This document shows positions 47,171 through 61,500 of a stretch of 64,000 nucleotides of DNA, one piece after another. Every line of letters starts with the position of its first letter. Position 1 is the first letter of the stretch. Source of the DNA: Solea solea. Lineage: Eukaryota > Chordata > Actinopteri > Pleuronectiformes > Soleidae. The stretch covers positions 14,963,381 through 15,027,380 of the forward strand of contig NC_081136.1 in assembly GCF_958295425.1 (NCBI RefSeq), read 5' to 3'. The translations under genes were made by a program, and so were the position numbers. The notes under the pieces were generated by a model. That model was not told where the DNA came from and ran no database searches. It was given only the letters and a program-made list of their open reading frames with translations.

Positions 47171-50100
47171 TTATTCTGACACTTTTAGATGAAAAAACTA
47201 CACTTTGCACTTTTTTTTCATGGTCCAGAGAACAAGAAAGTGTAAACTTACATAAAAAGGGAACAACACTTATTAATCAGTCTACGTCTACTAGAGATCA
47301 ACTGCTCATCAAATGCATTGTAAACTACAGGGAAATTCCAGACACTTGGTATCACCTGTTTACATTTGTGTTATCATTAAATAACACAAATGTAAGAGAC
47401 CGATCCAAACCAAAATTTGCAATAGAAATCTGGGAAAACAGTGCTCTGAAGATTCCTCAGCTTTCTATGGGGACTGGGTCTGAACTGTGAGATAGTTTTC
47501 ATTTTTGTCTTGAGAGAGACTCCTGTGAAAGGCAACACAATGCAGTTTGAGAATATGGAGAATATGGAGAAAGTCATCTGTATAAACTGAACAAAAAGAC
47601 AAAGCATTTGTTATCTGTAAACCAGAGCTTTGCTCTTATGGTAAGACCTCTTTGTATCATTTACTTGTACAACATATTTTTTTTTAATAATTTGCTACAC
47701 TGGCAGGATCGTAGGTTCAGGATTAGTTAATCACTAAATGTTCTTACTAATGAGACAATGTCATGATTCTAAACCCTGATGTTAGCAAATGTATGACTTG
47801 TTTAGTCTGAAGAATCTGGCTACCTTGGTCACACTGAAGTGAGTGAAAAAAAATGTGCTGCTTTTCCTCAAAGTGTTTAATTATCCCCTTAAAATGTTTC
47901 AAACATCAGATCATTTAAACTTGCATGACTTGACAACTCTGGTTGGTTGATGTGAACATCTGGTTTTTAATTTACACCTAAAAAAGCTCTCTTTTCACAG
48001 CCTTCTCGAAAGGTTGACTGTGTCCTTGTAGGAGTGAAAGACACGAGTAAACACTGATGCAGCACTAACCAAGTCTAACTATTGTTACATTCAAACACTA
48101 CAAACCTCAGTAACACGGCAGCCAGGATCTTACATTTGCATCGACATAATGTAACTTGTTAAAAGACTGCATGTTTTTTCTTCTATCGTTAACTCTGCCT
48201 TTTTGCACCAAACATTACTTGTCATCTCAAATACTTCAAACTGAGATATTGGAGTTTTTTCCTCGATGCAATCACTGGTATGAAACATGTCAATACAGCT
48301 AATTAGTTTAAGAGAAGTTACATTTCTAAGCTCTGGTAATTGCGTTCCCTGTCAATCACTTTAACAGCTAATTAGTCATTCATTAGAGAGAAATGAAAGT
48401 GATATCTAAAAAAAAAAAATATGACGGGATAAATGTTAGCACTTAATAAGTGATTAACACATGTCATTCAAGAATAATGTATTTAACGATATAGTGTACA
48501 CCGTATGGTTAATATAATTATTCTTGTACTGTATACAAGACGGCACTAAGGTAACACTGTATCTGGTGCTGCCTCTTCTCATAGCAGTCTATTACTCTAC
48601 GTAAATCATTAGCATGGGGTGAGATTGCTCAGCACGGGTTAAAGTTCACGTTCATGTTTTCCCTTCTGACTCAGCAAACAGTGTTAGACTACGAGAATGT
48701 TTAAACGTGACATTTCGGTTATTAATGTAACCAAACACAACAAGCTATCTATTGCATTATTTCTTTCTCAACTGCTTCACATCCATTTTAAAAGCAGCCA
48801 GCCTGAAGACCAGTTTAATAAACGCTTTCAAATCTGATAAGCAGTTCTCAGGGCAGTCTTTTTGATCAAATACAGACAAGTGGAGGAAAACAGAGACAAG
48901 TTTTTTTAGATTCCCAGGCCTGAGCCTGAGTTAGCCTCAGGAGTGGTGCGCAAGCTACAACATCAACAACAACAGAAGAAAGACAGCATCACAGAATGCT
49001 TCACAACAAAACATGTGTCCTGTTAGAGAAAACAAACAGGCAAGACAACCTACCTCCAAGCTGTTTGATCCTCACCCATCAGCACATCTGTGAGGCCTAA
49101 AGACAGGTTTGACCAGTTTTAACTGCTGGGCCTTACAACTCACTCAAAAAGAAACTCTTTACCATCTCTTTCTCTCTCTCACGCTACCTCTCTCTCACGG
49201 CTGCCCGCTACCTTTTACCTGGAGTCATAAAGTATGTAAATGACCTTTGCTGAGCCTGTCGTAGCAACTGTAGCCACAGTAATGTAACAGGCAGGAAGCA
49301 CACAGGTGGTGTACATAACAGAGTGTTCCTGTAAGCTAAGCCCAGTAGCACAGCACATATGTGCTGCTTCTTGTACTCTTGTCTCAGTCACCTGATGAGG
49401 CGAAAAGGGTGAACAGGAGCCTTGCCCTACATTTCAAAAGCCTTGTTTTTGTATTCACACGCTCTGTAAGTTTGTCTCACGGGGCGTCTCGCTAAACTTC
49501 GGAATTTAGTCACCTGTTGACTTAGCACAAATTATTCATGAGCTAATTAATCCTAGTTTTTAATAACTGAAGCATCAATTACAGAGGTTAGAGACCAGAT
49601 GGGATCATGGGAAGTGCATTTATTTACTGTGAGAGAGAGCCAAGCTGAAAATGTTGATGTTGTTGATGATCAACGGAATGTGTCACATGGGGAGGGGAGC
49701 TAAGTGCATTGACTGTGTAGTTTTATAGCAACTATATAATTTGGTAACAAGGGGGCTAGGAGTTTATTATGCCAGGTGATAAAGAACAATTCCAGGTGCA
49801 CTAGGAGGATATAATCATGCAAATGAGTTGGGTGTGTACTTAGAAAGAAGACAGGAAATAAACAGGACAGCATCACCCTGTACAGTATCGATCAGAAACA
49901 ATACAACTCATAATCCATTTTGTACTAAAAGTAGCAATCATATTTTTAAAGGGGCAATCTCAAAAAGTAGATAAATGTGCATTTATTATCATGATTGCGA
50001 TTTAACTCACGCTTTTTCAAGCGTTTCGAGAGAAAAAGTGTTGGCCCCGAACAATCACTCATAGGTCATTCTGTCATGAGGAGCCTACTCTCACTTAGTT

Positions 50101-50171
50101 ACACACACTCTCATTCATAGAAGGTAGGTGAAACCTCCACTGCCCAAAAGTAATTGCATGGACTAATTAAG

Positions 50172-50196
50172 TGCTGCTGCTGCTGCTGCTGCTGCT
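50172..50196. repeat. (TGC)n trinucleotide repeat
   Basis: Eight perfect TGC/CTG units. Confidence 0.97.
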
Positions 50197-52949
50197 CGAA
50201 GGTGCCAACATGGTGGAATACATGTGCTGTTCCCAGGTCAGTAAACCTTGTATTAATCTACCCATTCCAATGAAAAACAAGGCTCACATTTGCAACAGCA
50301 CTATCTTGTAATTTTGTTCCAGCACACCATAAGGAAGAAAATGATAATAGGAGCAACCTGAATCTAAAAAGAAGAAACATGCTGAGGGCTACAAACTGAA
50401 GAGGTAGATACAGAGTATGAAGAGTAAAAGTCCTTAAAAAAGCTATTTTAAGAAGAGCAGTTAAGGAAAACGTTGATTTAATCATTACAGCCACCGGGGA
50501 ATATGGCATTGGCACATTATTTATTGTCTTTGGGGTGTTTGCGGAGAATGATGGGTAAGCGATTTCTCATACTTGAGAGATAAATTATAAAAGTGAAACA
50601 ATTTACTAGTTGTAGAGGCAAAGTGTCCTACACTGTCTACACAGTACTCCTGTAGACGAGCTACATGATAAAGTTGAATAAAATAGCTAATCTCACATTG
50701 TAGTACACTTACCTTATGATAACACAGCTAAAAAAAAAAAGCAACTGGCTCTCCAACTTTAATACCCCCATTACTGTCTCAAAACTCCCATGATTATAAG
50801 AGGCTCTTTGTGATCCATGCTGATTTTATTGCCTGCTTGGTAGGGCTGAACGATTTGGGTAAAATATCTAATTGTGTTTTTTTTTTATATATATACTGTG
50901 AATTGACACGCGACATTTTCTTGAACGAGGAAGTGTGTCCAAACCTTTGACTAGCAGTGTATACAGATATATATTTATATTAGGTCAAGGTTCAGTAAAA
51001 TAGTCAGCAGATTCCAACAAATATGGAGCATTACTTCATGACACCATCAGTACTAAATACTGAGTACTAAATTGTTTCCAATATGTACCAACGATTACTT
51101 TCATTATCAATTATTTCCTAAAAATAAGTGATTAGTTATTTTGTCCATTAGATACAGACTATGTGACATGTTTTGGCAAATTTTCAGATGAGTTCCACAA
51201 ACTAATGATATTAAGTTTATTATCATAAAGGTTACATTCACTTAAAAGGTGAAGTCACAGAACTGGTTAAACCAATTAATTATTTGATCAAAATGGTGGA
51301 CAATTCATTAAGTAATCAATTAATTGCTGCAGCCTACACAGCCTAACAATTAATACGCAGCATTTATTTGTTTTCGAATTGCAATTTTAACTTGAAAAAG
51401 AATATCTGTTAAGCCGCACTGCTCTGCGAAGCTCAAGTGAAGAAAGGTACACTGACTTTAGCTCATGTGAGTTATACCACAAAGTTCAAGTTGGTAACAT
51501 TACAAGGTCAGACTATGAGCTAACATTTCTATCACAGATGAATACCCAAAAACAAGTAATAGTCAACAGCTGAGATCACAGGCTGCTTGCTGGGAGTTGG
51601 GGAGACAAGCGAGATAGAACACTGCTGAGATTTCCTGGAGAGTCTGTGTCAGAATGCTAGCTGGATTCCCTCTACCCTTCCTTTTTACAGCTCTGCTCCT
51701 GTATGATGAGATGAGGAGTGAACACATAGGTGCTTGTTAACCATGTTCATCCAGACAGACTAGACAGCTGATGGACACTGGGCAGGGATAAACAATCGAC
51801 AGCCCTATAGGGTCACAGCTGGCATTTTGGCTCTCTATTCTGTGTTATGTCTTTCTCTTAGCAGGTGGAGAGTTGTCCTCATAAAAAAGAAAACTAGCAA
51901 AGTTGAGGAAAACAAATAACAGCCTTCCTCGACAGATGCTGTTACTTCTCCCTGACTGCTGGCCATGTGTACAATTGTATTTGTTTTGAATTCAGCCTGC
52001 ACAGGCTGTGCAGAGGCACAGGAACACTTTCATTTCTTTGTCTTTTAAACTTGTGTCTTCTATTTTGACATCACCACTGTATGGACTGCGGTGAGAAAAT
52101 GGTGTGTGAAAAACAACACCTTGAATTGGACTCATAAGCCATTATACTCAAACTGAAGAGCTGTTCCATTATTCTAAGACAGATTTTCCCAAAGCTAAAT
52201 TTGGTGCATTAGATTTTGCTATGAAATGAAAATCTAATATTTTAATGCATGTCACTTTTCTTCTCCACACAAAGTTATATTAACAAAAAAAAGAAAGTCC
52301 TCCATATTATATTATTACCTTGTTTTATTAATGTTTTTTTTTTTTCTGTATGATAGTTTTTGACATTTACTTCAAGAGGTAATGACGGCAGCAAAGTCGG
52401 CCTTTAATGATATCATTTGCATACCCTACATTAGGTTGTATGCTGGTGATGTTGTAGACTTGTGGCCTCTGTTCATTGGTCTGGACCTCTATACTGACCA
52501 TGCATATGATGTATTAAACTGGTGATAAAATTGGTATTCAACACACAGTCCAGATAAAGCTACTCATTTCAACTATTTTCAGTTCTTGAACACTTTTAAT
52601 AGGTGAAACAAATGATGTTGAACAGAGGGTGGCGGTGAGTGGGTAAATATTCCATCAGGATGCAGTCAGGTGCCTCTGCCACCTTCTGCCACACTGACAC
52701 AGGAACAAAAATGCCAACCCAACAATTTGCTAACATACTATTAAATGGGCCAAAGTCAACAGTGGTATCATCTGTGGTAGTAAAGTGACTTGTATTAGTG
52801 AGGATTTACCTCAGAATAAAAGGGTATTAACAAGCTTTTATTGATCCTTTGTGGAATACTGACAAAAGCTAACAGCAGTGAATAACTTTGATATTTACTA
52901 TACATTCATTCACTCAAGAAAGCTGCTCATTAGCTTGAATTTGACGTCG

Positions 52950-53580
52950 ACTGAGTGCATTGCAGTTTCATGTGATAGCCCTAAGTTAAATACTCTGCAG
53001 CTAAGGCTGCTGCTATTTGTCGACCTTGTCAACAAAACAATGATAAAGTTAGTCGCAGGTTAATTTAATTGTCGATAATTGTCAATTACTTCATCACACG
53101 GCTTTTTCACACTGTGGACCTGAACAACATCTCACAATTTATAATGAGTGAGACATCTCGCTTTCTACCCATCTCTGCTGGGAGTCACACATGTAGTGAA
53201 CAGTGGGAGACAGAAGGTAAACAACATGGCTGCTGCCAATCAACATCCCCTCACCTGAAAATATCAAAGTTTGGGAGCATTTTACTGTGGACAAACCAAG
53301 AGAAAAAAAATCATGTGTACAATTTGCAAAGCTGTACGGAAGCGTTTGGCTGCCACACATACAAAAACAAGTGGGGTGCTCAGTATTACGTTATAACGAG
53401 AAACTATCACGTTATAACAAGATAAGATTGTTTTCTCGTTATAACGAGAAACTATCTCGTTATAGCTCAAGGTAAATTGAAAAAGCTGGTGGCTAAAGAG
53501 AACCATTGAGTAATTGTGTGATTAATTATTTGATTAGTCAACTAATTGTTTCAATAATGACTAGTTGACTATCAAAATAG
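52950..53580 (+). mobile_element. Probable decayed hAT element with BED-type zinc-finger remnant
   Basis: Near 53270-53335 the + strand reads VWEHFTVDKPREKKSCVQF, matching the start of a BED zinc finger (VWxxF...C..C) as in hAT transposases, but the second cysteine is replaced by Phe and the frame breaks soon after. Flanking sequences rich in gtcgac/gattagtcaact words (52950-53095 and 53520-53575) look like the subterminal parts of such elements. Exact termini were not found. Confidence 0.45.
53389..53468. repeat. Cluster of CGTTATAACGAG palindromic units
   Basis: Four copies of a CGTTATAACG-type palindrome occur in about 80 bp: 53389-53400, 53410-53421 (variant ending caag), 53435-53448 (CTCGTTATAACGAG, perfect 14-base palindrome) and a partial copy from 53457. 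They are separated by AAACTATC spacers. Confidence 0.8.
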
Positions 53581-56500
53581 GCTATGCTACACAAAGTGGA
53601 CATCAAAAAGAAGGTTATAGTATTTTTCTCTTTCCAAAACAGATGCACAAACAGCTCATAAACTAGAGGGCAACATGCTCATTATTTGTATTACAACTAA
53701 TGTTTCTATGCCCTAGGAACTGTTTTCAGCTTCACTTACTAAGCCCTGTACTCTTCATGGCTCAGGTCCACACTAAAAAAATTATCTCTCCATTTATAAG
53801 GCCAGCTTGACCGTTCAACAAATCATTATCTGGGAGAGTCACAAGAGTCGCAGAATTTGGCATCATCCAGGCTGATGGACAGTGCTGAAACTTACTGTGG
53901 ATATTTTTAAGACTCAGTCTGTTGGAGAGTAGCTGCAGAGTAGTCCGAGTGACCTTTTTTTAAAACACTTAGTGCAGTATAGTTGTGACAACCAAAATTA
54001 CATATCAACACACACAATTGAAACATCCATATTACACCAATCACACCCAATACATCCACATTGAATTAATTTCCATATTTGAGTAGAACAGAGGAGAGCA
54101 CGGCAACAGAAGGAATCAAAATGTATTCAGAAAGAGCAGATCAGAAACATGGAAATAAAGCATTTACTCTATACCGTTGTTAAATGTCATCCATGGTTCT
54201 CCACCGACTCACATACCATTTCTAAATTTCCAGGTCATAGGCCACTTGACACCGGTCATTCACCTTCACCTTTACCTCACTGGGCTGGTTCACTTACTCA
54301 ATCATGAGTACACATACATTCTTTTGTCAAAACAAAGTAATACAAACAGAAAGGAATTTATTTCTGAATGGAAACTTTCCTTTGGAACAACATTTAACTT
54401 GCTTTACAAGAACATAAGGAAAACTATGTGAAACCATGAGATTTGTGTTTGAGTGATCTGAAGTCACAGATACTATGTAGTAGAAAAGTAGATAAAAATG
54501 TGGCTGGAAGTTTCCTAAGAGCTGGCCTTCATTTTCTTCTCTATTACTTATTGTCAAAAACGTTGCCATTGCCGTTTATTTGCAGGAAATCAATAAATCA
54601 GAATGACACTCAACCCAAGATAAAAAAAAAAATCTACTGCAAACTGTCAAACATACATCAGTTGTAAATGCCAAGAAGAATGACTACTTTGAGTTACATA
54701 ATTAAAAAAAAAAAACATGCATATAAAAACAAAGTTCCTGTCAACTAGTTTGACATTTCTTGGAAATGTTAAGAATCTGATGGACAGGAGAGAATTCAAT
54801 TAGTGAGGCAAGGAAATGCAGTAAGTTTTTTATATTTCATTGTGACTCATGGTAACCCAACAGGTTATAATTAATGAATGATGATGGGGCCACTGGTCAC
54901 TTAATGCTCTAAGGTCTTACTAAACGTATGAATGTTGTTAGGCATAAGGGATGTATACACAGAGTTAACTGTGAAAGGTTTTCAACATCCTGTAAAACAC
55001 AATGGTTGTTTCTGTGTGGAGAAGTTATTTGCACTTAATTGTCACATATATCCAAGGCCTTGTCAAGCTTACATCTGGCATCTCAGAGATCAGCCATTGT
55101 TTTTTTTCACAAAAATCCCTTGCCTGGATAATGGATAGCCTTTGACATATTGTCAGCTGCCTGTCACTATAGCTCAATGAAAACAGACATGCTCCTTTCT
55201 AGAAGACAAAAGCAAAAGCTCAGTAATATAGCTAATACCAATGGTGCAAACTGAGACATACACACATAATGGAAAACGGATTCCTGTCTCCTACTGGTTA
55301 GAGACAAATCACAAAAAGACTCATTTGTGGTTTGTCTTTTTCTTCCAGCTTATTTCTTCTAATGTGTGGATTCTTTGTTCAATATCTAATTACGGTACCA
55401 AAACTGACAGAAAATAGGAGCCCTAGGCTTCAACATGGGATATTTTGTTGAGAGGGAAAACAAGATTCCTTGTTATTTATAGAGAAACATATATGAATCA
55501 GCAAAAACCTAAAATATAAAAATAATTAAAAAAAATTGCACAATTCAGTTATTCTAGTGATATTGAAAGCATTGTATGGACACAACTCATGAGGGAGTTC
55601 ACTTGATACAATGTACACATAATTGAAATTGATATTATTTATCATACTGTAAAGCCTTCAAAGTGAATTAGTGCTTCAATTTGGTGAGTAGTGTGTTATG
55701 TCCACTGTTTATAGTTCCATGTCAAAGAAAATGGCAGAGTGCTAATGGTGGGCTATGTTGCCAGAGCAAACACTCAACCAGCCCAGACACAAATGGACAT
55801 GTACTAATGTCAATTAGTACAACTGTCAGACACAAGTAAGGTGAGATTTTTCAGAAAATCTATACTTATGTGGTCCCACATAAAATGAGTAAAGGACAGT
55901 CAAATTATGCTTTTAACACTGAAACAATAACATGAAGTACATTTACATCATCAACATTATATCTTAAACAAAATCTAAATTCTGCAGCAACTTGAAATGC
56001 CATCCGTCCTGTGTGGGAATGACTAAAACACAAACCACTTGCTAATGATAAACAAAATGATTGCACATTTATGTTTGCACTTGTCCCTGGAATAAAGCCA
56101 AAACATCACACGTTATGGCTTCTTAGAAGACAGCTATTGGCTACAAATTCCATCCAAAACCAAGTCAACCCACCTTTAACACAATACCACCAGGATAACA
56201 CAAACACAGATATTATAAATTGATTTCAGAGTGATACTACAGCCTTGAGCTCTTGCTGGGAATATGGGAGATTGACTTGTATCTCTTGCTGCTGCATTTC
56301 AGGACAAGATGCTGCTCTAATTCTCCTCTGTGCATGAGGGAAAAGAGTCAATAAAAGGTGGATACACTTGCTGAAGGATATTTGCACGAGCTGTGTCAGT
56401 CTTTTAATAAAGACCAATACTGGAACACACGCGTTTGAGCAGAATCTGCATGCCTGGCATTTTCCTTACACTTCACACTGTAGTACTGGTGACTTCAAAG

Positions 56501-58401
56501 ACAAAGATAAGTCATCCAACCCATGAACAGCAAATATCGTATATCTGCAATGCAGCAGTCTGATGCTGCACCAGCAAAAGAGGAGCCATAGTATTACACC
56601 ATTTAGAACAGTGGCTTTTCATTAATTAACTTAAGGGGAAAAAATAACACATACACAGAATCTTCTATAAATCCAAATTTAAACATCTGTTCCAAAACTT
56701 CATCACAAACTTGTGTCTTCAATTAAATAATCCACTCACACAAGGTATCTTTCTAGAGAAACCAAACCAGCACAGCATAAGTGCCTTTGCTAATTCCAAT
56801 TAGTTTTTATATCAGCCAGTGTCAATGTTGTGTAGGCAGTTAATGCACTTGCACTCATCACTGTGCCTGTAAATGTGTTGGTCCTAAAAAGGTGTGGTTG
56901 GTCGCATTGTTGGCACATTTCTATCTTGAGACCGCAGAAAGCCACTGTGTCATTAACGAACAAAAACCTGTTCTAAAGTCAATGGCAGCCAGTATTTTCA
57001 TGCTTACATACACTCTGCTTGTTACACACGCGGGGATGTTCTTCTACTCCCCCACCTCATCAGGGAAATGTTGGTGCAATTCCTTAACCTGAGCAGTCTA
57101 ATGGAGGTGTTGATGGGACAGAGGATCGGCAGATGGCGGAGGCAGAGGTTCCACTGGCCAAGAACCATGTGTCTGTCCCTCAGTAAAGGGCATTTGCTGC
57201 AATTATAGATGACCTGCTCACATTCCTTCCATCTTCTCAGCAGAGAATTGTTCACATATCCAGTTTATAACATTCACATTTAAGATACAGGAACACCTGG
57301 CTTTTAAAGGGAATGACAAGCAAAACTGTGATTGACTTTAATGATGAGATTATGCACTGTGTAACAAGCAAAAGTGTTGTCGGACACACCCTGATGCATT
57401 TGTGCCATACACTTTGGACCATGCCTATAGATCATTTAAAGAGGGTCCTAAAGCTCTTGGTGATGATGGATTTCTGAAAGGTCCAAGATTGCTCTCTGTT
57501 CAAAGTCTGATTGGCATTTCAAAAACAGTTCATTGATTTGCCCAGGTTATTTCCTCCACTGTGACAAACTCTGCAGGCTGTTATCCCAGCAGGAAGTTAA
57601 CTGGTGGCTCAGTGTAAGAGCAGGCAGCATGAACTTGCTAAAACTACAATTTTAAAAATAGTGTATTTATGAACAAAAACATTTGTCTTTTTCTGGCTGT
57701 GTCCACATCACACCATGCTGAAAATATCACAGCTTTTACAAATGCAGCAAGTGCTCTCTTTGTCTTTTGATCATAGGCATCACAGCCATTATATTGGAAC
57801 ATTTCAAATTATTCGTTTGGACCCCCCCATATTCACCATGTAAAATATTAGTGCATGATCAGTCTATCCAGCCAGCACTGTTTCCATTGCTTCCATAAAT
57901 CCATTCCACTTAATTGTTAGAAGAATACCCATACCACTGGAAATCTACTTCAGGTTTTCCTTGTTACCTACCTACAATAACTCACAGCACACATGCATAA
58001 CGTATCACTACAGCAAGTGAACCATCAGTGGAGGCTGCTCAAAGCTGGATGAGGTCACGTCAGCCCCAGTGCCATCTCAAAATGTTGAGCTTTTGCCAAA
58101 GCCTTATTCTTTTGTTATATAACCTCTACATTAACCGTAGGTCACAGCAGATTAATGTTAAATTCGACTAAACAATGAAAAATTATTTTACTAGCATGAG
58201 CTACGCCTAGTAAAGTGCACATAGCGCACATATATAGTCCGACTACTGGCTACTGGACCATTGGCTTCAAATTAGGTGACCATAACCACTTATGAGACTA
58301 GGCCTAACATGTCATTTGTCATGTATTAATGTTATTTATTTCATGCTCATTTCATGACTTTAAGCTCATTTATTTCAGTAGTCAATAAAAACAGTGCTCA
58401 C
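53581..58401. other. Region with no recognised gene (4.8 kb)
   Basis: AT-rich sequence with poly-A/T runs (54627-54637, 54703-54714). A somewhat GC-richer patch at 57020-57255 might be a repeat fragment but has no assignable family. No gene supported. Confidence 0.6.
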
Positions 58402-58505
58402 CCTATCTCTCTTGATATACTGTAGGTGCTTGAGAGACAGAGTCAGAGGCTGGGTCAGCATGTAGTGCACATACTCCTCCAGTAGTGTGTGAGTGATGAA
58501 CGGTG
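58402..58505 (-). other. Isolated exon-like segment, product unrecognised
   Basis: On the minus strand a 104 nt open segment lies between an acceptor-like ...aactgcacag and a good donor AGG|gtgagc. It would encode FITHTLLEEYVHYMLTQP, then LTLSLKHLQYIKRD. It is GC-richer than its surroundings. It could be one exon of another gene, a fragment of a repeat, or chance; I do not recognise the family and see no partner exons. Confidence 0.25.
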
Positions 58506-61500
58506 CTGTGCAGTTATGAATACATTGTGATGTGGATGGTCTCAGAATTTTATGGAGCCTCGAAAATTGCCAACTACATATATACTACTTTTTGATGAAT
58601 CATTCTAGGCTTGACTCACTTTCAAACTGCAAATCCAAAATGGAAACTTAAATCGATACTTATTTCGAGGGCCTTGTAGTCAGTGGTATACACTTCATGA
58701 AAGCCGTAACTATTTTAAAGGCGTAAGTAAAATGCACTGTTGGTGATAAATTGAGTCAAATTAATTTCATTATCTTGGCCATGACAGTGGATTTAAAAAA
58801 CAGGCAGATGCATATGGACTAGTGGAATGAGGACTTATCATTGACTGAATTAGTTATTGAATCAATTGTTTTGGCTTAAAACACCAAAATGCCATCTACT
58901 TCTTTAAAGATTTTCATTAATCCATCAGTGAAGCTGTGGCAATTATGGTCATCTCAGCAGTTTCCCAGGTTTCGGTTGCTCAGTAATGACTGATGTGACG
59001 GGAGCAAAATCCCAGAAGCAGCATGGTTAAAAACACCTCTGGCTTCTTCCATGCGTTTTTAGATGCTGCATGAGAATGGCACCACTAACAACATAGTCAT
59101 CTTTGTCTACTGCCTTTGTCTGCGGCATACACTTGCAAAGTGTTTTAGTGTACAAAATATGCGTTGATTTAAACAATAAAAAAAAGAAAAAAGAAAAACT
59201 GTTATAGTCCAGGATATTTATGTCAAGGTGCTTGTAGTCAAACCAGGAAGATACAAGGTCTGTCAGGCAGAAAGTGCAAGAAGGGAATCACACCTGTTAA
59301 CATAGTGACAACCAATTTGGCAAAACAACCACTGCCTGGTGGCTGCAATTTGATATTTCACAAGGGGAAGGGAACTTTGCATGAAATGTGAGGGCAAACA
59401 TTGACTGTGACAGGCTGACCATTGAGGTAATTCATTACTGGCCTATGATAATGGTGCCACTCGTGGAGCCTCCAGAATCTCTGTGTAAGTCTCCCTCCAC
59501 ATCCTTTGGGGTTGGGGAGGTGTGGTGCATGTGAATATTCTGAGTGATGACTGTGAAGATTAATGACTGAGCTGAGCCAAATCGGAGTCACAGGGAGCAC
59601 ACTGAAACTTAATGCACTACCTTCAAAAATGTTCAAGAGCCAAAAATCCACCATGTCCCATATCCTTGTGTCATCAAGTCTTCTGCAGATGGATGGACAA
59701 CTTCATTGCACCTAGTCTTAACAGCTAATTAGACTAAAAATAAAGAGATAAACCCAGGCAGCATATCTTAAGAAATTGAGACAAATGCTGTATGCAACAT
59801 TCATTAAACTGAAACCAGTGTTTCTAGATGCAATACAATAAAGTGAGGTGAATTTAAATTAGGTCACTGACTGTCACACCACACATATGATGTTGCTTCT
59901 CCAACATTATGTGCTCATGCAGTGTCACCTCCATTTACATATAAACAAAACAAGAACAAAAAAAACAACCACTTATAGGACTTATGACAAAGCAATCTAA
60001 CACAAGTGCGGCGCTCCACACTGACTTCACCTTAACTCATTTGCTGACTTATGTAGTTTCACTTAAGTAGGTTTTTGAAGGCATGCAGTGCTGAGTATTT
60101 AACTTTTACCTCAGTGAAATATGATCATTTTGTGTCCGTATTTTAAAACTGTGTTCATTTCATATACATGACCCGATTTATAATGCTGCATTTATCATAG
60201 AACAATTCAATTCCAGGACTATAACAAGTTCAACAATAAATTGAGCATAGGGGAGTTTGCTTAGTTATGAAGGAATTACAACATTACAACATTATAAATC
60301 AATGTGCTGCACCCAAGTAAAAACCTAGCACAGTTAATTTGTTATAGATGACACAAAGTGTCGGTTGGCTGGTTACTGTCCCCCCCTGGAAACCTAAAAA
60401 AAAGAAAAAAAAGGCATGACACCCAATAATCTGTAACACTGCCTTGGGCTTGCACATAACAGATGAAATAGGCATTAGCTCTTTGTGGAGCCAATGCCTT
60501 GAGGTGAATGAGGCTTTACAATCTCTTGGACAATGGTTAAAATTATCTGTGGTCTAGAGGCATCCGCAATTTATTGTTCGCCTTGAGCTCTTACACACCG
60601 TTGAAGCCAGTTAGCAAACTACAGTATGCTCCCTCACATTATTATTACGGGGATGTGCAATACAATGAGAGAATGCAGTGACACAAATAAAAACAGTTCA
60701 TTAAGCTTGACCATCAGCTTGTAGCTGGACAAGGCAAGTACAGGATACAAGAGGTTCTTTCACTGCCCGACGGCAGCTGGACTAGTTGCAGCCCAACATG
60801 CCATTTTTCTTGTAGTGTATAAACAAGTCAATTTCCCCTTCTACAGAGCAAGTTGAGCTGTCAAGATGCTACTCAAGCAGTGATGTCTCAATGCATTGTG
60901 GGACAGCACACACATATACAGATGTTCGTTTCTTTTCTTTTTACAGGATTAATTCAATCCGTGGATAATATCTCTGCATATTTTAGCACATTCAAGTAAG
61001 CAGACTGCAAGTGCCTTGGCTGACAATAAAGATGACAAAAAGAGAGAGGAAAGTGTCATAGAAAGAGAAGGACGTGCTTAAGCTAAAATGCAAAGTAGCC
61101 TGCCACTGTTGCTCATGTATTCATTATTATACTGGGTCACTTGGAGCCACTCATTTATTTATTTTATTCTGTCTCTCACTTCTCATTCACAAGGTCTGAG
61201 GCTTTTCATATCACTCTGTGTGATGGAATGTACCCATTGTTCCCCCCCCCTGGAGATTAAACTCCATGAAATGTCAATTTGAAATAAACTCTGAAAAAAA
61301 AGAAACAACCCAAGCATCGGGGAGAGAAGGCAGAGAAGAGAGGGAAATGTGGAAAAATTGAGGATGCAGTGTAGGATGTGGGGGGGAAAAGGAGAGGAGA
61401 GGGATCCAAAATGTCTTCTGGTGTGCAATGGCAGATGTAGACAGTGTGAAAGTTCCATAAACGTGTTTGAAAATTTTTGACTGTGTTGCCAAGCAAATCC

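Larger units (their letters stand above)
44821..52940. other. Upstream region with no recognised gene (8.1 kb)
   Basis: AT-rich DNA 5' of the transporter. It would be expected to hold its promoter and perhaps a non-coding first exon, but I cannot place either. It has simple repeats at 47140-47167 and 50172-50196. Short frames at 45283-45480 and 46110-46373 (+, lysine-rich) have no support. Confidence 0.6.
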
